64,000 nucleotides of DNA from JAAXHB01 sp965214945 (GCA_965214945.1 OZ244029.1:1054001-1118000); one strand, 5' to 3'. Positions 49,771 to 59,360 are shown, counted from the stretch's first letter. The notes: generated by a model from the sequence alone, not told the origin. Translations and numbers: made by a program.

Positions 49771-51311
49771 CTGATCCGGCTGCCGACTTGACCGGTCCCG
49801 CCGCTGACGGAGCCGATACCGAAGGCGCCGGAGCGAGCCGCGACCGGAGCAGGGCTGGCGCGGTCGCGCTGCTGGCGGGCCTGGCGGCGCTGGGGATCTT
49901 GGCAGGCCTGAGCTGGCTGGCGATCGTCGGTGCGCTGGCGTTCACGATCTTCATGCACGAATTGGGCCACTTTCTCACAGCCCGCTGCACTGGGATGAAG
50001 GTCACCGAGTTCTTCCTCGGCTTCGGCCCGCGTCTGTGGTCGTTCCGCCGTGGCGAGACGGAATACGGCGTGAAAGCGATCTGGGCAGGTGCCTACGTGC
50101 GGATCACGGGCATGAACAATCTCGACGAAGTGGCCCCCGCCGACGAGCCCCGAAGCTTCCGCCGTCAGAGTTATCCCCGCAAGATGCTGGTGCTGCTGGC
50201 GGGATCTGGGATGCACTTTGCTATGGCTCTTGTGCTGGTGTTCGCGCTGCTGGCGTTCGACGGGCTGTCTACAGGCCGCTCCGCGCGCGCCGAGCGCAGC
50301 GACTGGACAGTTGCGACGGTGTCGCAGCACAGCGCCGCCGCCTCAGCGGGCCTGCTACCCGGCGATGAGCTCGTGTCGCTGGATGGAGTGCCGCGGGGCA
50401 CGTTCGAGGGTTTCGGTCGTCATGTCAGCACCGAACTTAAAGGCAGGCGCGTCACCGTCGTGTTCAAGCGGGACGGCGTCGAGCGCACTGCCGAGGTGAC
50501 CATAGGCGAACGCCTCACCGCTGCGGGGGCCGCGGGGATACAGGGCCTGTTCACCGGTGATCGCATTCTGTCCGTGGAAGGCCTGACCAGCGACGGCCCG
50601 CCGAGCTACTCCCAGATCGCCGCGCACGCCCGCGAGTGGCCGGGCCAGCCCTTTGACATCATCGTGATCGACCCGACAACGAGTGAGCCGATTCTCGTGA
50701 AGGACGCGCGGGTTGTCGGCGTCGTCGACGAGGCTGCGGCCACGGGGGGCTTCTTCGGCGTGTCCGCTCACTACGGCCGGCAAGGGCTCGGCGTGGCCGG
50801 CGCCGCGGCCCAGACGCTGCCAGTGTTCGGTGGCATCGTGCGCGACGTGTTATGGGCATTCCCGGCGGTGCTCACCGACGGGATTGCAGACGCCTTCAGC
50901 TGGGCCGTCGGGGCCGACAGCCAAGGCAACGGCGCCGCGGCTCCCGCAGACGGTCGCGGATACGCCCGCCAGTCGGGCGCGTCGAACACAGATGAGAATC
51001 GGATCCTGTCGATCTACGGTGTGGCCCGGATCGGCGCTGAAGCCGCATCCGACGGTGTGGTGAACGTTATGGTGCTGATGCTGTTTGTGAACGTGTTCAT
51101 CGGTGTGTTCAACCTGCTGCCCTTGCCGCCCCTCGACGGAGGCCACGCTGCGGTGGCAACCTACGAGCGCCTCCGATCTATCGGGGGCCGCGAATACCGA
51201 GTGGACGCAGCGCGCTTGCTGCCGTTCACCTACACAGTGGTGCTGTTGCTGATCGTCGTGGGCGGTGTGGCCCTTATGCGCGACATCCTCGACCCGGTAG
51301 GACTGGGGTGA
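49767..51311 (+). CDS. rseP: Site-2 protease, M50 family (RseP-like)
   Basis: A 514-aa membrane zinc protease that cleaves within the membrane. The active site HELGH is at residues 64-68 in TIFMHELGHFLTARCTGMKV, and the second metal-binding block is NLLPLPPLDGGH near the C-terminus. One PDZ domain lies around 190-270 (SAAASAGLLPGDELVSLDG), with an extra ~100-residue region before the last helices. It starts with GTG overlapping the dxr stop. The dxr-rseP-ispG order is common in actinobacteria. Confidence 0.95.
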   Translation: MTDPAADLTGPAADGADTEGAGASRDRSRAGAVALLAGLAALGILAGLSWLAIVGALAFTIFMHELGHFLTARCTGMKVTEFFLGFGPRLWSFRRGETEYGVKAIWAGAYVRITGMNNLDEVAPADEPRSFRRQSYPRKMLVLLAGSGMHFAMALVLVFALLAFDGLSTGRSARAERSDWTVATVSQHSAAASAGLLPGDELVSLDGVPRGTFEGFGRHVSTELKGRRVTVVFKRDGVERTAEVTIGERLTAAGAAGIQGLFTGDRILSVEGLTSDGPPSYSQIAAHAREWPGQPFDIIVIDPTTSEPILVKDARVVGVVDEAAATGGFFGVSAHYGRQGLGVAGAAAQTLPVFGGIVRDVLWAFPAVLTDGIADAFSWAVGADSQGNGAAAPADGRGYARQSGASNTDENRILSIYGVARIGAEAASDGVVNVMVLMLFVNVFIGVFNLLPLPPLDGGHAAVATYERLRSIGGREYRVDAARLLPFTYTVVLLLIVVGGVALMRDILDPVGLG

Positions 51312-51365
51312 GCATGGTGCCGGGTCCAGCGGGGTCTGGCGGAGTGATCCTGACGGGGTGATTCC

Positions 51366-52589
51366 GTGCGCGTGACGGCTGACTTCCAGCGGCGGCCAAC
51401 CCGGCAGATCATGGTCGGGTCGGTGCCGGTGGGCGGTGGCGCGCCGGTGACGGTGCAGTCGATGACGGTCACCAAGACCGCCGACCACGAGGCGACCCTT
51501 CGGCAGGTCTACGCGCTCGCTGCTGCCGGCGCCGACATCGTTCGGTGCACCTGCAACCGCGTGGAGGCGGCTGAGGGGCTTGCCAGAATCGTTCCCAGGT
51601 CGCCTGTGCCGATCGTCGCCGACATCCACAACAACTACCGTATGGCCCTGGCTGCGCTGGAGGCCGGCGTGCACTGCCTGCGTCTCAATCCCGGCAACAT
51701 TCGTAAACCCGCCCACATCAGGGCAGTAGCGCGCGAGTGCCGGGACCGCGGTATCCCGGTGCGCATCGGCGTCAACGCCGGGTCGCTCGACCGCGACCTG
51801 TACGACCCCGAACGCGGCGTCACGCCGGAGGCGATGGTGGAGTCGGCGCGCCGCGAACTCGGCTACTTCGACGAGGTCGGGTTCGACTCGGTGAAGATCT
51901 CAGTCAAGGCGTCCAGTGTGCCGCTGATGATCGAGGCCTACCGTCAGCTCGCTGACGCCACAGATCATCCGCTGCACTTGGGCGTGACCGAGGCCGGCCC
52001 GCCTCCGGTGGGCATGATCAAGGCCACCGCTGGGATCGCCACGCTGCTCGCTGAGGGGATCGGCGACACTATCCGCTATTCGCTAACCGCCGATCCGGTT
52101 CACGAGGCTAAAGCCGGACGCCAGCTCTTGGAGGCGATGGGCCTGCGGCAGCGGCGCAACGTTGATCTGATCGCCTGCCCGAGCTGCGGACGGGCGGAGG
52201 TGGACGTGTTCGCCATCGCCGAGGAGGCGATGCGGGCCTTCGACGAGCGCGAGCTGCCACTGCAAGTGGCGGTGATGGGCTGCGTGGTCAACGGGCCCGG
52301 CGAGGCCCGAGACGCTGATCTCGGCATCGCCGCAGGAAACGGGCGAGGGCATCTCTTTGTGAAAGGCGCCAACGTGGCGGTAGTCGCTGAGGACGAGATG
52401 GTGCCGGCACTCTTGGAGTGGGCCGAGTTCATCTGTGAGCATGGCGCCGAGGCCGCCTTGATCAGAGCCCGGGCGACCAGCGCCGCGGCCCGCCGGGCCG
52501 CGCAAGCGGACCGCCGCCGCAATCTCGCCGTGCGCGGCCCTGACGCCAACCGTTCCGAGGCTGCGATAGTCGCAATCCGCCGCAAGTGA
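51366..52589 (+). CDS. ispG: 4-hydroxy-3-methylbut-2-enyl-diphosphate synthase
   Basis: IspG (GcpE) uses a [4Fe-4S] cluster to reduce MEcPP to HMBPP in isoprenoid synthesis. The 407-aa protein has VPVGGGAPVTVQSMTVTKTAD, NVADIHNNYRM-like VADIHNNYRMALAALE and RLNPGNI. The cluster Cys residues are in ACPSCGRAEVDVF and VMGCVVNGPGEARDADLGIAAG. The C-terminus has an Ala/Arg-rich extension. Confidence 0.96.
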   Translation: MRVTADFQRRPTRQIMVGSVPVGGGAPVTVQSMTVTKTADHEATLRQVYALAAAGADIVRCTCNRVEAAEGLARIVPRSPVPIVADIHNNYRMALAALEAGVHCLRLNPGNIRKPAHIRAVARECRDRGIPVRIGVNAGSLDRDLYDPERGVTPEAMVESARRELGYFDEVGFDSVKISVKASSVPLMIEAYRQLADATDHPLHLGVTEAGPPPVGMIKATAGIATLLAEGIGDTIRYSLTADPVHEAKAGRQLLEAMGLRQRRNVDLIACPSCGRAEVDVFAIAEEAMRAFDERELPLQVAVMGCVVNGPGEARDADLGIAAGNGRGHLFVKGANVAVVAEDEMVPALLEWAEFICEHGAEAALIRARATSAAARRAAQADRRRNLAVRGPDANRSEAAIVAIRRK

Positions 52590-52740
52590 CGTCGCCTCAC
52601 GCCGGCGCGGGCGAGCGGGCGATGGTCGCTTAGCGGCGCGCTCCTGCAGTATCAGCGCCTTCGTCATGGGCCTCGCGCAAAGCGGGTGAGTGGTCGCCGC
52701 GGAGCGGGCCGTGTCGTCCGGGACGGTCAGATGTCGGCGG

Positions 52741-52746
52741 TATAGT
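52741..52746 (+). promoter_or_regulatory. -10 element for the rimP-nusA transcript
   Basis: TATAGT in the 266-bp spacer between ispG and rimP, about 110 bases before the rimP ATG. The -35 region is weak. The spacer contains the two hairpins described next and no other gene I can support. Confidence 0.5.
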
Positions 52747-52773
52747 GGCCTGTAGCGTGATTCTCGCAGAGGC

Positions 52774-52831
52774 GGCGCGGCCGTGCTGTCCGCGCCACCC
52801 TCACGGTGCGTGCTCTGCCGCATCGTGAGGG
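52774..52831 (+). promoter_or_regulatory. Two hairpins in the rimP-nusA 5' leader
   Basis: GGCGCGG (52774-52780) and CCGCGCC (52790-52796) form a 7-bp stem. Then CCCTCACGGTGCG (52798-52810) and CGCATCGTGAGGG (52819-52831) form a 13-bp stem with one G-U pair and an 8-nt loop. The second ends 24 bases before the rimP ATG, close to its ribosome-binding site (AAAGGAG). No T-tract follows, so it is not a simple terminator; a translational or NusA-dependent regulatory role is possible. Confidence 0.6.
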
Positions 52832-52855
52832 ATCCGCGGCAGAAAGGAGTGCGCA

Positions 52856-53413
52856 ATGACCGTCGTCGAGCGCGTCCGCGATCTTGTCGCGCCTCTTGCG
52901 TCGGAAGCCTCCTTGGACGTGTACGACGTGGAGCACTCCCCGGGTAGGATCCGTGTCCTCGTGGACGCCGCCGACGGCGTCGACATGGCGCGCATCGCCC
53001 GGCTGTCTAGGGCCGTCAGCCGGACGCTGGACGCCCACGACCTGATGCCGGAGCGATACACCCTGGAGGTGTCCAGCCCCGGCTTAGAGCGTCCGCTGCG
53101 CTTGCCTGGCCACTTCCGGGGAGCGGTTGGCTCAGACGTGAAGGTCAAGACCGTCGCGGATTATGGCGGGCCGCGCAGGCTGTCGGGTGTGCTGATAGCC
53201 GTCGACGCCTCCGGAGTCGAGCTCCGCGATGAGTCTGGCCTGCACCACCAGGTGAGCTACGGCGAGATCGTGTGGGCTCGAACCGTGTTCGACTGGAGTT
53301 CAGCGTCTCGATCCCGTCAGCCCAGCCCCAAACGGCACGGCGCGAGCCGCCGCGCGCCGAAGCGACACGATCTGAGACAGCCCGACAGCCCAACTCAGGC
53401 CAGCGTTAACTAG
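52856..53413 (+). CDS. rimP: Ribosome maturation factor RimP
   Basis: A 185-aa factor for 30S assembly. The N-terminal domain has VYDVEHSPGRIRVLVDAADGVDM, followed by SRTLDAHDLMPERYTLEVSSPGLERPL, the RimP signature, and an Sm-like C-terminal domain with SGVLIAVDASGVEL. The C-terminal ~45 residues are Arg/Pro/Ser-rich and probably unstructured. rimP-nusA-infB order is standard. Confidence 0.95.
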   Translation: MTVVERVRDLVAPLASEASLDVYDVEHSPGRIRVLVDAADGVDMARIARLSRAVSRTLDAHDLMPERYTLEVSSPGLERPLRLPGHFRGAVGSDVKVKTVADYGGPRRLSGVLIAVDASGVELRDESGLHHQVSYGEIVWARTVFDWSSASRSRQPSPKRHGASRRAPKRHDLRQPDSPTQASVN

Positions 53414-53473
53414 ACCGGCTGCGACCGCCCCGCAGCGAACCAGCAGCACGAACAAGCAAGGAGAAGCGACGCA

Positions 53474-54604
53474 ATGAACCTCGAGATGATGGAAGCTCTT
53501 CAGAGCGTGGCCGTAGACCGCGGAGTCACTGTCGACGCCCTGCTGGGTGCCTTGGCGGACGGGCTCGAGGCCGCTTACAAGCGAATGCCCGGAGCGTACG
53601 AATACGCATGGGTGACCATCGATCCCGACACCATGGAATACACCGTGATGGCCCAGGACCTCGACGATGACGGCAACCCGGTCGGTGAGGAGTTCGAGGT
53701 CACGCCCGACCAATTCGGCCGCATCGCTGCTCAGACGACCCGCCAGGTGATGACTCAGCGCATACGCGAGGCCGAAAGGGAACTCAAATACGAAGAGTAC
53801 GCCGGTCGGGAGGGCGACATCGTCACCGGCATGATTCAGCAGACTGATGCCCGCTACACGCTGCTCGACCTAGGTCGGGTTGAGGCTCTGCTGCCCCAGG
53901 CCGAGCAGGTCCCCTACGAGCGGCCCGAGTCGAACGCGCGGCTGAAGGCCTATATCGTCGAAGTGCGCAAGACCGCCAAAGGCCCCCAAATCGTGGTGAG
54001 CCGCACTCATCCAGGACTGGTGAAGCGCCTTTTTGAGCTGGAGGTGCCCGAGATCGCCGACGGGATCGTCGAGATCAAAGCCTGCGCCCGGGAGCCCGGC
54101 CATCGGACCAAGCTTGCGGTGCAGTCGAACGACACGACCGTCGATCCGGTGGGGGCGTGCGTGGGCGCCAGAGGAGCGCGGGTCCGCCAAGTCGTCAACG
54201 AGTTGCGTGGCGAGAAGATTGACATCGTGCCCTACAGCACCGACCTCGTGGAGTTCATCACACGGTCGCTGTCGCCGGCGCGGATCAAGGAGGTGCGGCC
54301 CAACGAGATGACCGGCGACTGCGATGTGATAGTCCCCGATTATCAGCTCTCGCTGGCGATAGGCAAAGAGGGCCAGAACGCGCGTCTCGCGAGCCGCCTG
54401 ACAGGATGGAACATCAACATTAAGAGCGAAACTCAGGCCGCCGAGGAGGCCGCCTACGGAGACGTGGAGTGGGCCGAAGGCGAATGGGTCATCGACCCCG
54501 AGACCGGCAAGCAGGTGTGGCAGCCGGCAGAAGGTGGCGAGGCCGTCATGAGCGCTGAAGCGTGGGCCTCTGCCGTTGCGGAGCCGCGGGCCCGCCGAAG
54601 CTGA
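53474..54604 (+). CDS. nusA: Transcription termination/antitermination factor NusA
   Basis: The 376-aa protein has the N-terminal RNA-polymerase-binding domain, the S1 domain (REGDIVTGMIQQTDARYTLLDLGRVEALLP), and two KH domains with DPVGACVGARGARVRQVVNEL and LAIGKEGQNARLASRLTGW. It lacks the C-terminal acidic repeats of E. coli NusA, as is usual in actinobacteria. The ribosome-binding site AAGGAG is good. The C-terminus has a Trp-rich stretch (GEWVIDPETGKQVWQ) seen in some relatives. Confidence 0.97.
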   Translation: MNLEMMEALQSVAVDRGVTVDALLGALADGLEAAYKRMPGAYEYAWVTIDPDTMEYTVMAQDLDDDGNPVGEEFEVTPDQFGRIAAQTTRQVMTQRIREAERELKYEEYAGREGDIVTGMIQQTDARYTLLDLGRVEALLPQAEQVPYERPESNARLKAYIVEVRKTAKGPQIVVSRTHPGLVKRLFELEVPEIADGIVEIKACAREPGHRTKLAVQSNDTTVDPVGACVGARGARVRQVVNELRGEKIDIVPYSTDLVEFITRSLSPARIKEVRPNEMTGDCDVIVPDYQLSLAIGKEGQNARLASRLTGWNINIKSETQAAEEAAYGDVEWAEGEWVIDPETGKQVWQPAEGGEAVMSAEAWASAVAEPRARRS

Positions 54605-54756
54605 CCCGACCGATTCTGTTACTGCCCGCCGCGCGGCGACGTGCGCAGACACGTTCAGCCTGCACTGTCATTAGGCCGATCTGAGCGCTAGACTGGCATT
54701 AGCGTGCGCCGCGGTGCGGCGTCCGTTGCCGCGCTGGTCGGGCGAAGGGTTTCAGA

Positions 54757-57700
54757 GTGCCAAAGAAGATTCGGGTTCACGAGCTCGCAAAGGAGCTCGG
54801 CATGACCACGAAGGCGACTCTGGAGATATGCCTGTCACTGGGAATGGGCGTCAGGTCTCCCTCCTCCAGCATGGAGGAGGCACAAGCCGACCGGGCCAGA
54901 CGTAAGGCCCAGCTAGAGGGTCTCGGCAACACCGCAAACGCGTCTGCTTATGGGTCGCGAGCAGGTAGAGGCCGCGGTGTCGCTAGAAGCTCAGGCCAGA
55001 ACTCGAAATCCGCCAGAGCCGCGGCGCGTCGGGCTGCGGCCCGCCGGGCTGCGGCGCGTCGGGCTGCGGCGCGTCGGGCTGCGGCGCGTCGGGCCGGTGC
55101 GCGCAGAGCCAAAGAGCGCAGGTCCAAGACTCGCAGATCGAGGCCTCAGGGGCCCGTAGACTCGCCGACCCCCTCTGCGTCGTCCATGTCGCCCGCCGGC
55201 AGGGCGGATGCGGCCCGCGAAATCAAGACGGGCGATGGTCGCACAAGGGAGGCTAAGCCTTGGGCTACCGCCGCATCGGCGGTCGCAGAATCCCGTATCT
55301 CTAAGTCCGAACTACCGGATTCTGGTGTCCCCAAACCAGCCGAGTCTGAGTCGGCGGTATCCCAGACTGCGGTGTCCGTGCCAACCTCGACGGCTTCTGC
55401 GCCCACTGCCAAGGCGTCCGACGCCGCCGAGCCGGCAACGACCGCTGCGCCGTCGAAGCAGGAATCGCGTGTCATCTCGTCGAGCGGCAGTTCCGGCCCG
55501 CCGAAGCGCATGGTCGAGGAGATGGCGCCACGGCCGCTGCCCGATGACGGCGCTGTGCCCAGCCTCGCTTCGAGTCAGCCCGCACAGCCAGCCGTGCTCG
55601 CCGCCTCGAAGCCCATGACCGCTCGACCTCCCTTACAACGAGCCGGCAAGGTCGACAGCTCCCCCGTAGACAAGGCCGCTGCTTCGAAGGTAGACAAGGC
55701 TGCTGTTCCTAAGGCTGCTGCTGCTTCTAAGGCCACCGCCGTGGACAGAGCAAAGACGAAGGCTGTCGGCAAAGTCGCTGGTAAGCCGGGTGCCCGAAGA
55801 CCGGTCGGCAAACCGCTGATGCCTCCCATCTCGCGGTCGGGCAAGCCCATCCCTCCGCCGCCTCCGCCGCGGCGCCTTCATCCCGGTGCCCGTCCCGGCA
55901 GTCGGGCCAGGCCCGGCGCAGGCGTGCCTCGGACTCGGCCCGGTCCCGGCCCGCGCACTCGTAGGCCCGGCGCAGGCCCTGTCCGGCCCGGAGGCGTTCG
56001 CCGCGGACCGGGTTTCGGTCGGCCCCCGGGACGCGGCGCCAGGCCGCCCGGGCCGGGCGGTGGGCCGCCGGCCGGGCGCGGCCGGCCCCTCGGTCAGCGC
56101 AGGCCTCCCCCACGTCGCCGCAGGCGCCGCAGGCGCAGGCGTGAGGAGCTGCAGCCGATCGACGTGCCCACTTACACACCGCGCCACGCGCCGGTGCCGG
56201 AGGGGACTGTGGTGGTGGAAAGAGCGTCGACCGCACAGGACCTCGGGCCCAAACTCAATCGCACGGCGGCGGACGTGGTGCGATTCTTGATGCAGCACGG
56301 GGAGATGGTCACTGCGACGCAGTCGCTTAGCGATGACATGATCGAACTATTCGCGCTCGAGATCGGTGCTGAGATCCGGCTGGTTGATCCTGGCGAAGAG
56401 CAGGAAGCTGAACTTCAGAAGCTGCTCTGTACAGATGACGAGCACAGAGCTGGCGTGCCTCGGCCGCCGGTCGTGACCGTGATGGGCCATGTCGACCACG
56501 GCAAGACGCTGCTTCTAGACCGCATTCGCGACACTGATGTCGTGTCGGGCGAATCCGGTGGTATCACCCAGCACATCGGCGCATACCAGGTAGAGCGCAA
56601 CGGCCAGGCTGTCACGTTCATCGACACACCCGGCCATGAGGCGTTCACAGCCATGCGGGCGAGGGGCGCTCAGGCCACGGACATTGTGATCCTGGTGGTA
56701 GCCGCGGACGACGGCGTGATGCCCCAGACCGTTGAGGCGATCAACCACGCCAAGGCGGCAGATGTGCCCATAACCGTAGCTATCAACAAGATCGACCGCC
56801 CGAACGCAGATGTCCAGCGTGCCGTGGCCGGAGTCGCGGAACACGGGCTCGTGCCTGAGGCCTGGGGTGGTGACACGATCTACTGTGAGGTATCCGCCCT
56901 GGAGGGCACGGGCATCGCCGAGCTGCTAGATGAGCTGCTGGTGCTGGCCGAGGTTGAGGATCTGACCGCTACGACTGAGGGCAGGGCCTCCGGTGTGGTG
57001 CTTGAAGCGAACCTGGACGTGGGTCGGGGCCCGGTCGCCACGTTGCTAGTGCAGCGCGGCACGCTGAGAGTGGGAGATCCGCTGGTGGCGGGCGCAGCTT
57101 GGGGCCGAGTGAGGGCACTGCTGAACGACCGCGGCGAGAACGTTGCATCAGCAGGTCCGTCCACTCCGGTGCTCGTGCTCGGCATGTCGGAGGTGGCGGT
57201 GGCAGGAGACGCGTTCGTGGTGGCGCCCAGCGAGCGGATCGCAAGCCGGGTCGCCAGCACCCGCGGGCACTGGAGACGTCTCTCGAGCTTGGGCCGCGAG
57301 GCACACGCGCTGTCGGGAGGCGCCAGGCTCGAGGACATCTTCGCCCGGATACAGCAAGGCGAGACGGCCACTCTCAACGTAATCGTCAAAGCAGACGTGA
57401 ACGGCTCGCTGGAGGCGGTCACCGAGAGCCTGCGCAAGCTCGAGCGCGACGAGGTTCGGATCGGCTTCGTCCACCGTGGCGTGGGTGGAATCACCGAGAA
57501 CGACATCCAGCTCGCAGCCGCGTCCGACGCCACCATCGTCGGTTTCAATGTTCGCCCCGACCGCAAGGCGCGAGACCTCGCCGAGTCTGAAAGAGTAGAG
57601 ATCCGAACGTATGAGATCATCTACAACCTGCTTGAGGACGTGTCCGCGGCGATGGCGGGGATGCTCTCGCCCAACATCGAGGAGGTCGTCACCGGTGAGG

Positions 57701-57984
57701 CCGAAGTCCGCGCCGTGTTCCGCGTTCCCCGTGTCGGGGCGGTGGCGGGCTGCTACGTGCAGACTGGTTCTGTGACCCGCGGCTCGAAGGTGCGCTTCCT
57801 GCGTGAGGGTGCGGTGATCTGGAAGGGGACGATCTCATCGCTCAGGCGCTTCACCGAAGACGTCCGCGAGGTGCAGTCCGGCTACGAGTGCGGCATTGGG
57901 CTCAGCAACTTCCAAGACCTCAAAGCCGGTGACGTCATCGAGACCTACACCGAACGCGAGGTGGCCCGAACCCTCGACGACTGA
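54757..57984 (+). CDS. infB: Translation initiation factor IF-2, long N-terminal region
   Basis: A 1075-aa IF-2. The N-terminal IF2N motif is KIRVHELAKELGMTTKATLEI (outline, residues 4-25). A low-complexity region of about 350 residues follows, with five AARRA units (89-113), Ala/Ser/Lys/Pro-rich stretches and an Arg-rich block. A second IF2N-like segment lies at about 480-550. The G domain has G1 GHVDHGKT (577-584), G3 DTPGHEAF and G4 NKID; domains II-IV follow to the end. The GTG start is preceded by AAGGG. There is no ylxR between nusA and infB. Confidence 0.97.
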   Translation: MPKKIRVHELAKELGMTTKATLEICLSLGMGVRSPSSSMEEAQADRARRKAQLEGLGNTANASAYGSRAGRGRGVARSSGQNSKSARAAARRAAARRAAARRAAARRAAARRAGARRAKERRSKTRRSRPQGPVDSPTPSASSMSPAGRADAAREIKTGDGRTREAKPWATAASAVAESRISKSELPDSGVPKPAESESAVSQTAVSVPTSTASAPTAKASDAAEPATTAAPSKQESRVISSSGSSGPPKRMVEEMAPRPLPDDGAVPSLASSQPAQPAVLAASKPMTARPPLQRAGKVDSSPVDKAAASKVDKAAVPKAAAASKATAVDRAKTKAVGKVAGKPGARRPVGKPLMPPISRSGKPIPPPPPPRRLHPGARPGSRARPGAGVPRTRPGPGPRTRRPGAGPVRPGGVRRGPGFGRPPGRGARPPGPGGGPPAGRGRPLGQRRPPPRRRRRRRRRREELQPIDVPTYTPRHAPVPEGTVVVERASTAQDLGPKLNRTAADVVRFLMQHGEMVTATQSLSDDMIELFALEIGAEIRLVDPGEEQEAELQKLLCTDDEHRAGVPRPPVVTVMGHVDHGKTLLLDRIRDTDVVSGESGGITQHIGAYQVERNGQAVTFIDTPGHEAFTAMRARGAQATDIVILVVAADDGVMPQTVEAINHAKAADVPITVAINKIDRPNADVQRAVAGVAEHGLVPEAWGGDTIYCEVSALEGTGIAELLDELLVLAEVEDLTATTEGRASGVVLEANLDVGRGPVATLLVQRGTLRVGDPLVAGAAWGRVRALLNDRGENVASAGPSTPVLVLGMSEVAVAGDAFVVAPSERIASRVASTRGHWRRLSSLGREAHALSGGARLEDIFARIQQGETATLNVIVKADVNGSLEAVTESLRKLERDEVRIGFVHRGVGGITENDIQLAAASDATIVGFNVRPDRKARDLAESERVEIRTYEIIYNLLEDVSAAMAGMLSPNIEEVVTGEAEVRAVFRVPRVGAVAGCYVQTGSVTRGSKVRFLREGAVIWKGTISSLRRFTEDVREVQSGYECGIGLSNFQDLKAGDVIETYTEREVARTLDD
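55021..55095 (+). repeat. Five 15-bp tandem repeats encoding AARRA in IF-2
   Basis: Units at 55021, 55036, 55051, 55066 and 55081 are nearly identical (GCGGCGCGTCGGGCT), differing at two positions in unit 2 and one in unit 5. They encode Ala-Ala-Arg-Arg-Ala in frame. Confidence 0.92.
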
Positions 57985-57989
57985 GCGCT

Positions 57990-58376
57990 ATGGCACGGCG
58001 CAGCGGCCGCAGCTGGGCCAACCAGCGGGGCGGCTATCGCACGGCGCGCGTCGGCGAGCTGATCCGGCGCATCGTGGCGGAGGCGCTCACCCGCATCGAC
58101 GACGATCGGCTGACGATGGTGTCGTTGACCGGCGTGGATGTCGACCGCGAGCTGCACCGCTCAGTGCTCTGGTTCACCACCCTCGACTCCGACGACGATT
58201 CCGACGCGGCCGCGGCCGGGGCGCTTCTGGAGCACTCCCGCCGGCTGCGGCGGGCCGTGAGCGACGAGGCGCGTCTGCGCCGCACACCCGAGCTGGTGTT
58301 CCGCCCCGACGCCGTGATCCGCAGTGCGGAGCGCATCGAGAGGCTCATTGCCGAAGGCGATGCCTGCGGGGGCTGA
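57990..58376 (+). CDS. rbfA: Ribosome-binding factor A
   Basis: A 128-aa KH-fold factor for 30S maturation. RVGELIRRIVAEALTRI begins the fold, and LTGVDVDRELHRSVLWFT and RRAVSDEARLRRTPELVFRPD follow the family pattern. It lies five bases after infB, so co-transcription is likely. ATG 57990. Confidence 0.95.
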   Translation: MARRSGRSWANQRGGYRTARVGELIRRIVAEALTRIDDDRLTMVSLTGVDVDRELHRSVLWFTTLDSDDDSDAAAAGALLEHSRRLRRAVSDEARLRRTPELVFRPDAVIRSAERIERLIAEGDACGG

Positions 58377-59262
58377 CGCACCCTGCGGTATGGCCGTGGT
58401 CGACAAGCCCGCGGGGTGCACGAGCCACGACGCGGTAGTCGCGGTGCGCAGAGTTCTCGGCACCCGCAAGGTGGGCCACAGCGGCACGCTCGATCCCGAC
58501 GCGACCGGCGTTCTGGTGCTGGGCGTGGGGCGAGCCACGCGGCTGCTGAGGTTCGTCACTGAACTGCCCAAGAGCTACGAAGCAGAGATCGTGCTCGGCG
58601 TGGAAACCGACACACTTGACTCCGCCGGGGAGGTCACGGCCCGCCACGACATGTCCGCAGTGACAGGCGATCAGGTTCGGGCTGCGGTGGCCGCGCTCAC
58701 CGGGCGCATCATGCAGGTTCCGCCGATGGTCTCCGCCGTGCGTGTGGGCGGGCGCCGTCTCCACGAGCTGGCTAGGGCCGGCCTGGATGTGCCGCGGCCG
58801 GCCCGTCCGGTGACTGTTCACCATTTTGAGGTGGAGCGGGCGCCGCAGGCAGCGGACGTGTGGCGGGCGCGCCTGAAGTGCTCTTCCGGAACCTATGTGA
58901 GGTCGCTGGCCGCGGACCTGGGACGCGCTCTGGGCGGCGGCGCCCATCTCAGGCGGCTGAGGCGCACCGCGGTGGGCCACTTCAAAGTCTCCGACGCCTG
59001 TCCGGTGACGGCACCTGTGCTGCTTCCCATGGCAGAAGCGACGCGCGGGCTGGCTGAGGTTCGGGTCGGCGCCGAAACCGAAGGCCATGTGCGCCACGGC
59101 CGTGTTCTGCCGCTGGCCCGACTCGGGATCGGCGATGCCGCTGCTTCCGTCGGAGGCGCGCCTCGTGGCCCGTGGGCGGTCCATGACGCGCGTGGCGGGC
59201 TGCTTGCCGTGTACGAGCCGCACCCCAAAGGCGCTAAGCCAGTCGTCGTGGTGGCCGGATGA
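58360..59262 (+). CDS. truB: tRNA pseudouridine synthase B
   Basis: TruB makes pseudouridine 55 in tRNA. The 300-aa protein has GMAVVDKPAGCTSHDAVV and the catalytic Asp in GHSGTLDPDATGVLVLGVGRATR, plus FRCSSGTYVRSLAADLG-type sequence (LKCSSGTYVRSLAADLG). The start at ATG 58360 overlaps rbfA by 17 bases, with GAAGG just upstream; ATG 58390 would also be usable and avoids the overlap. Confidence 0.95.
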   Translation: MPAGADAPCGMAVVDKPAGCTSHDAVVAVRRVLGTRKVGHSGTLDPDATGVLVLGVGRATRLLRFVTELPKSYEAEIVLGVETDTLDSAGEVTARHDMSAVTGDQVRAAVAALTGRIMQVPPMVSAVRVGGRRLHELARAGLDVPRPARPVTVHHFEVERAPQAADVWRARLKCSSGTYVRSLAADLGRALGGGAHLRRLRRTAVGHFKVSDACPVTAPVLLPMAEATRGLAEVRVGAETEGHVRHGRVLPLARLGIGDAAASVGGAPRGPWAVHDARGGLLAVYEPHPKGAKPVVVVAG

Positions 59263-59360
59263 CGTTCGACGCGCGCTCACTGACGCCTGCAGCACCGCAG
59301 GCGACACACCGGGCGGCGCGCCGGTAGGCTTGACCGTCACCCGGCGCGTCGGAGGCGTTT

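Noticed and set aside
50850..51716. A 288-codon minus-strand frame across rseP and ispG
   Set aside because: It overlaps two conserved genes and reads as His/Arg-rich antisense sequence.
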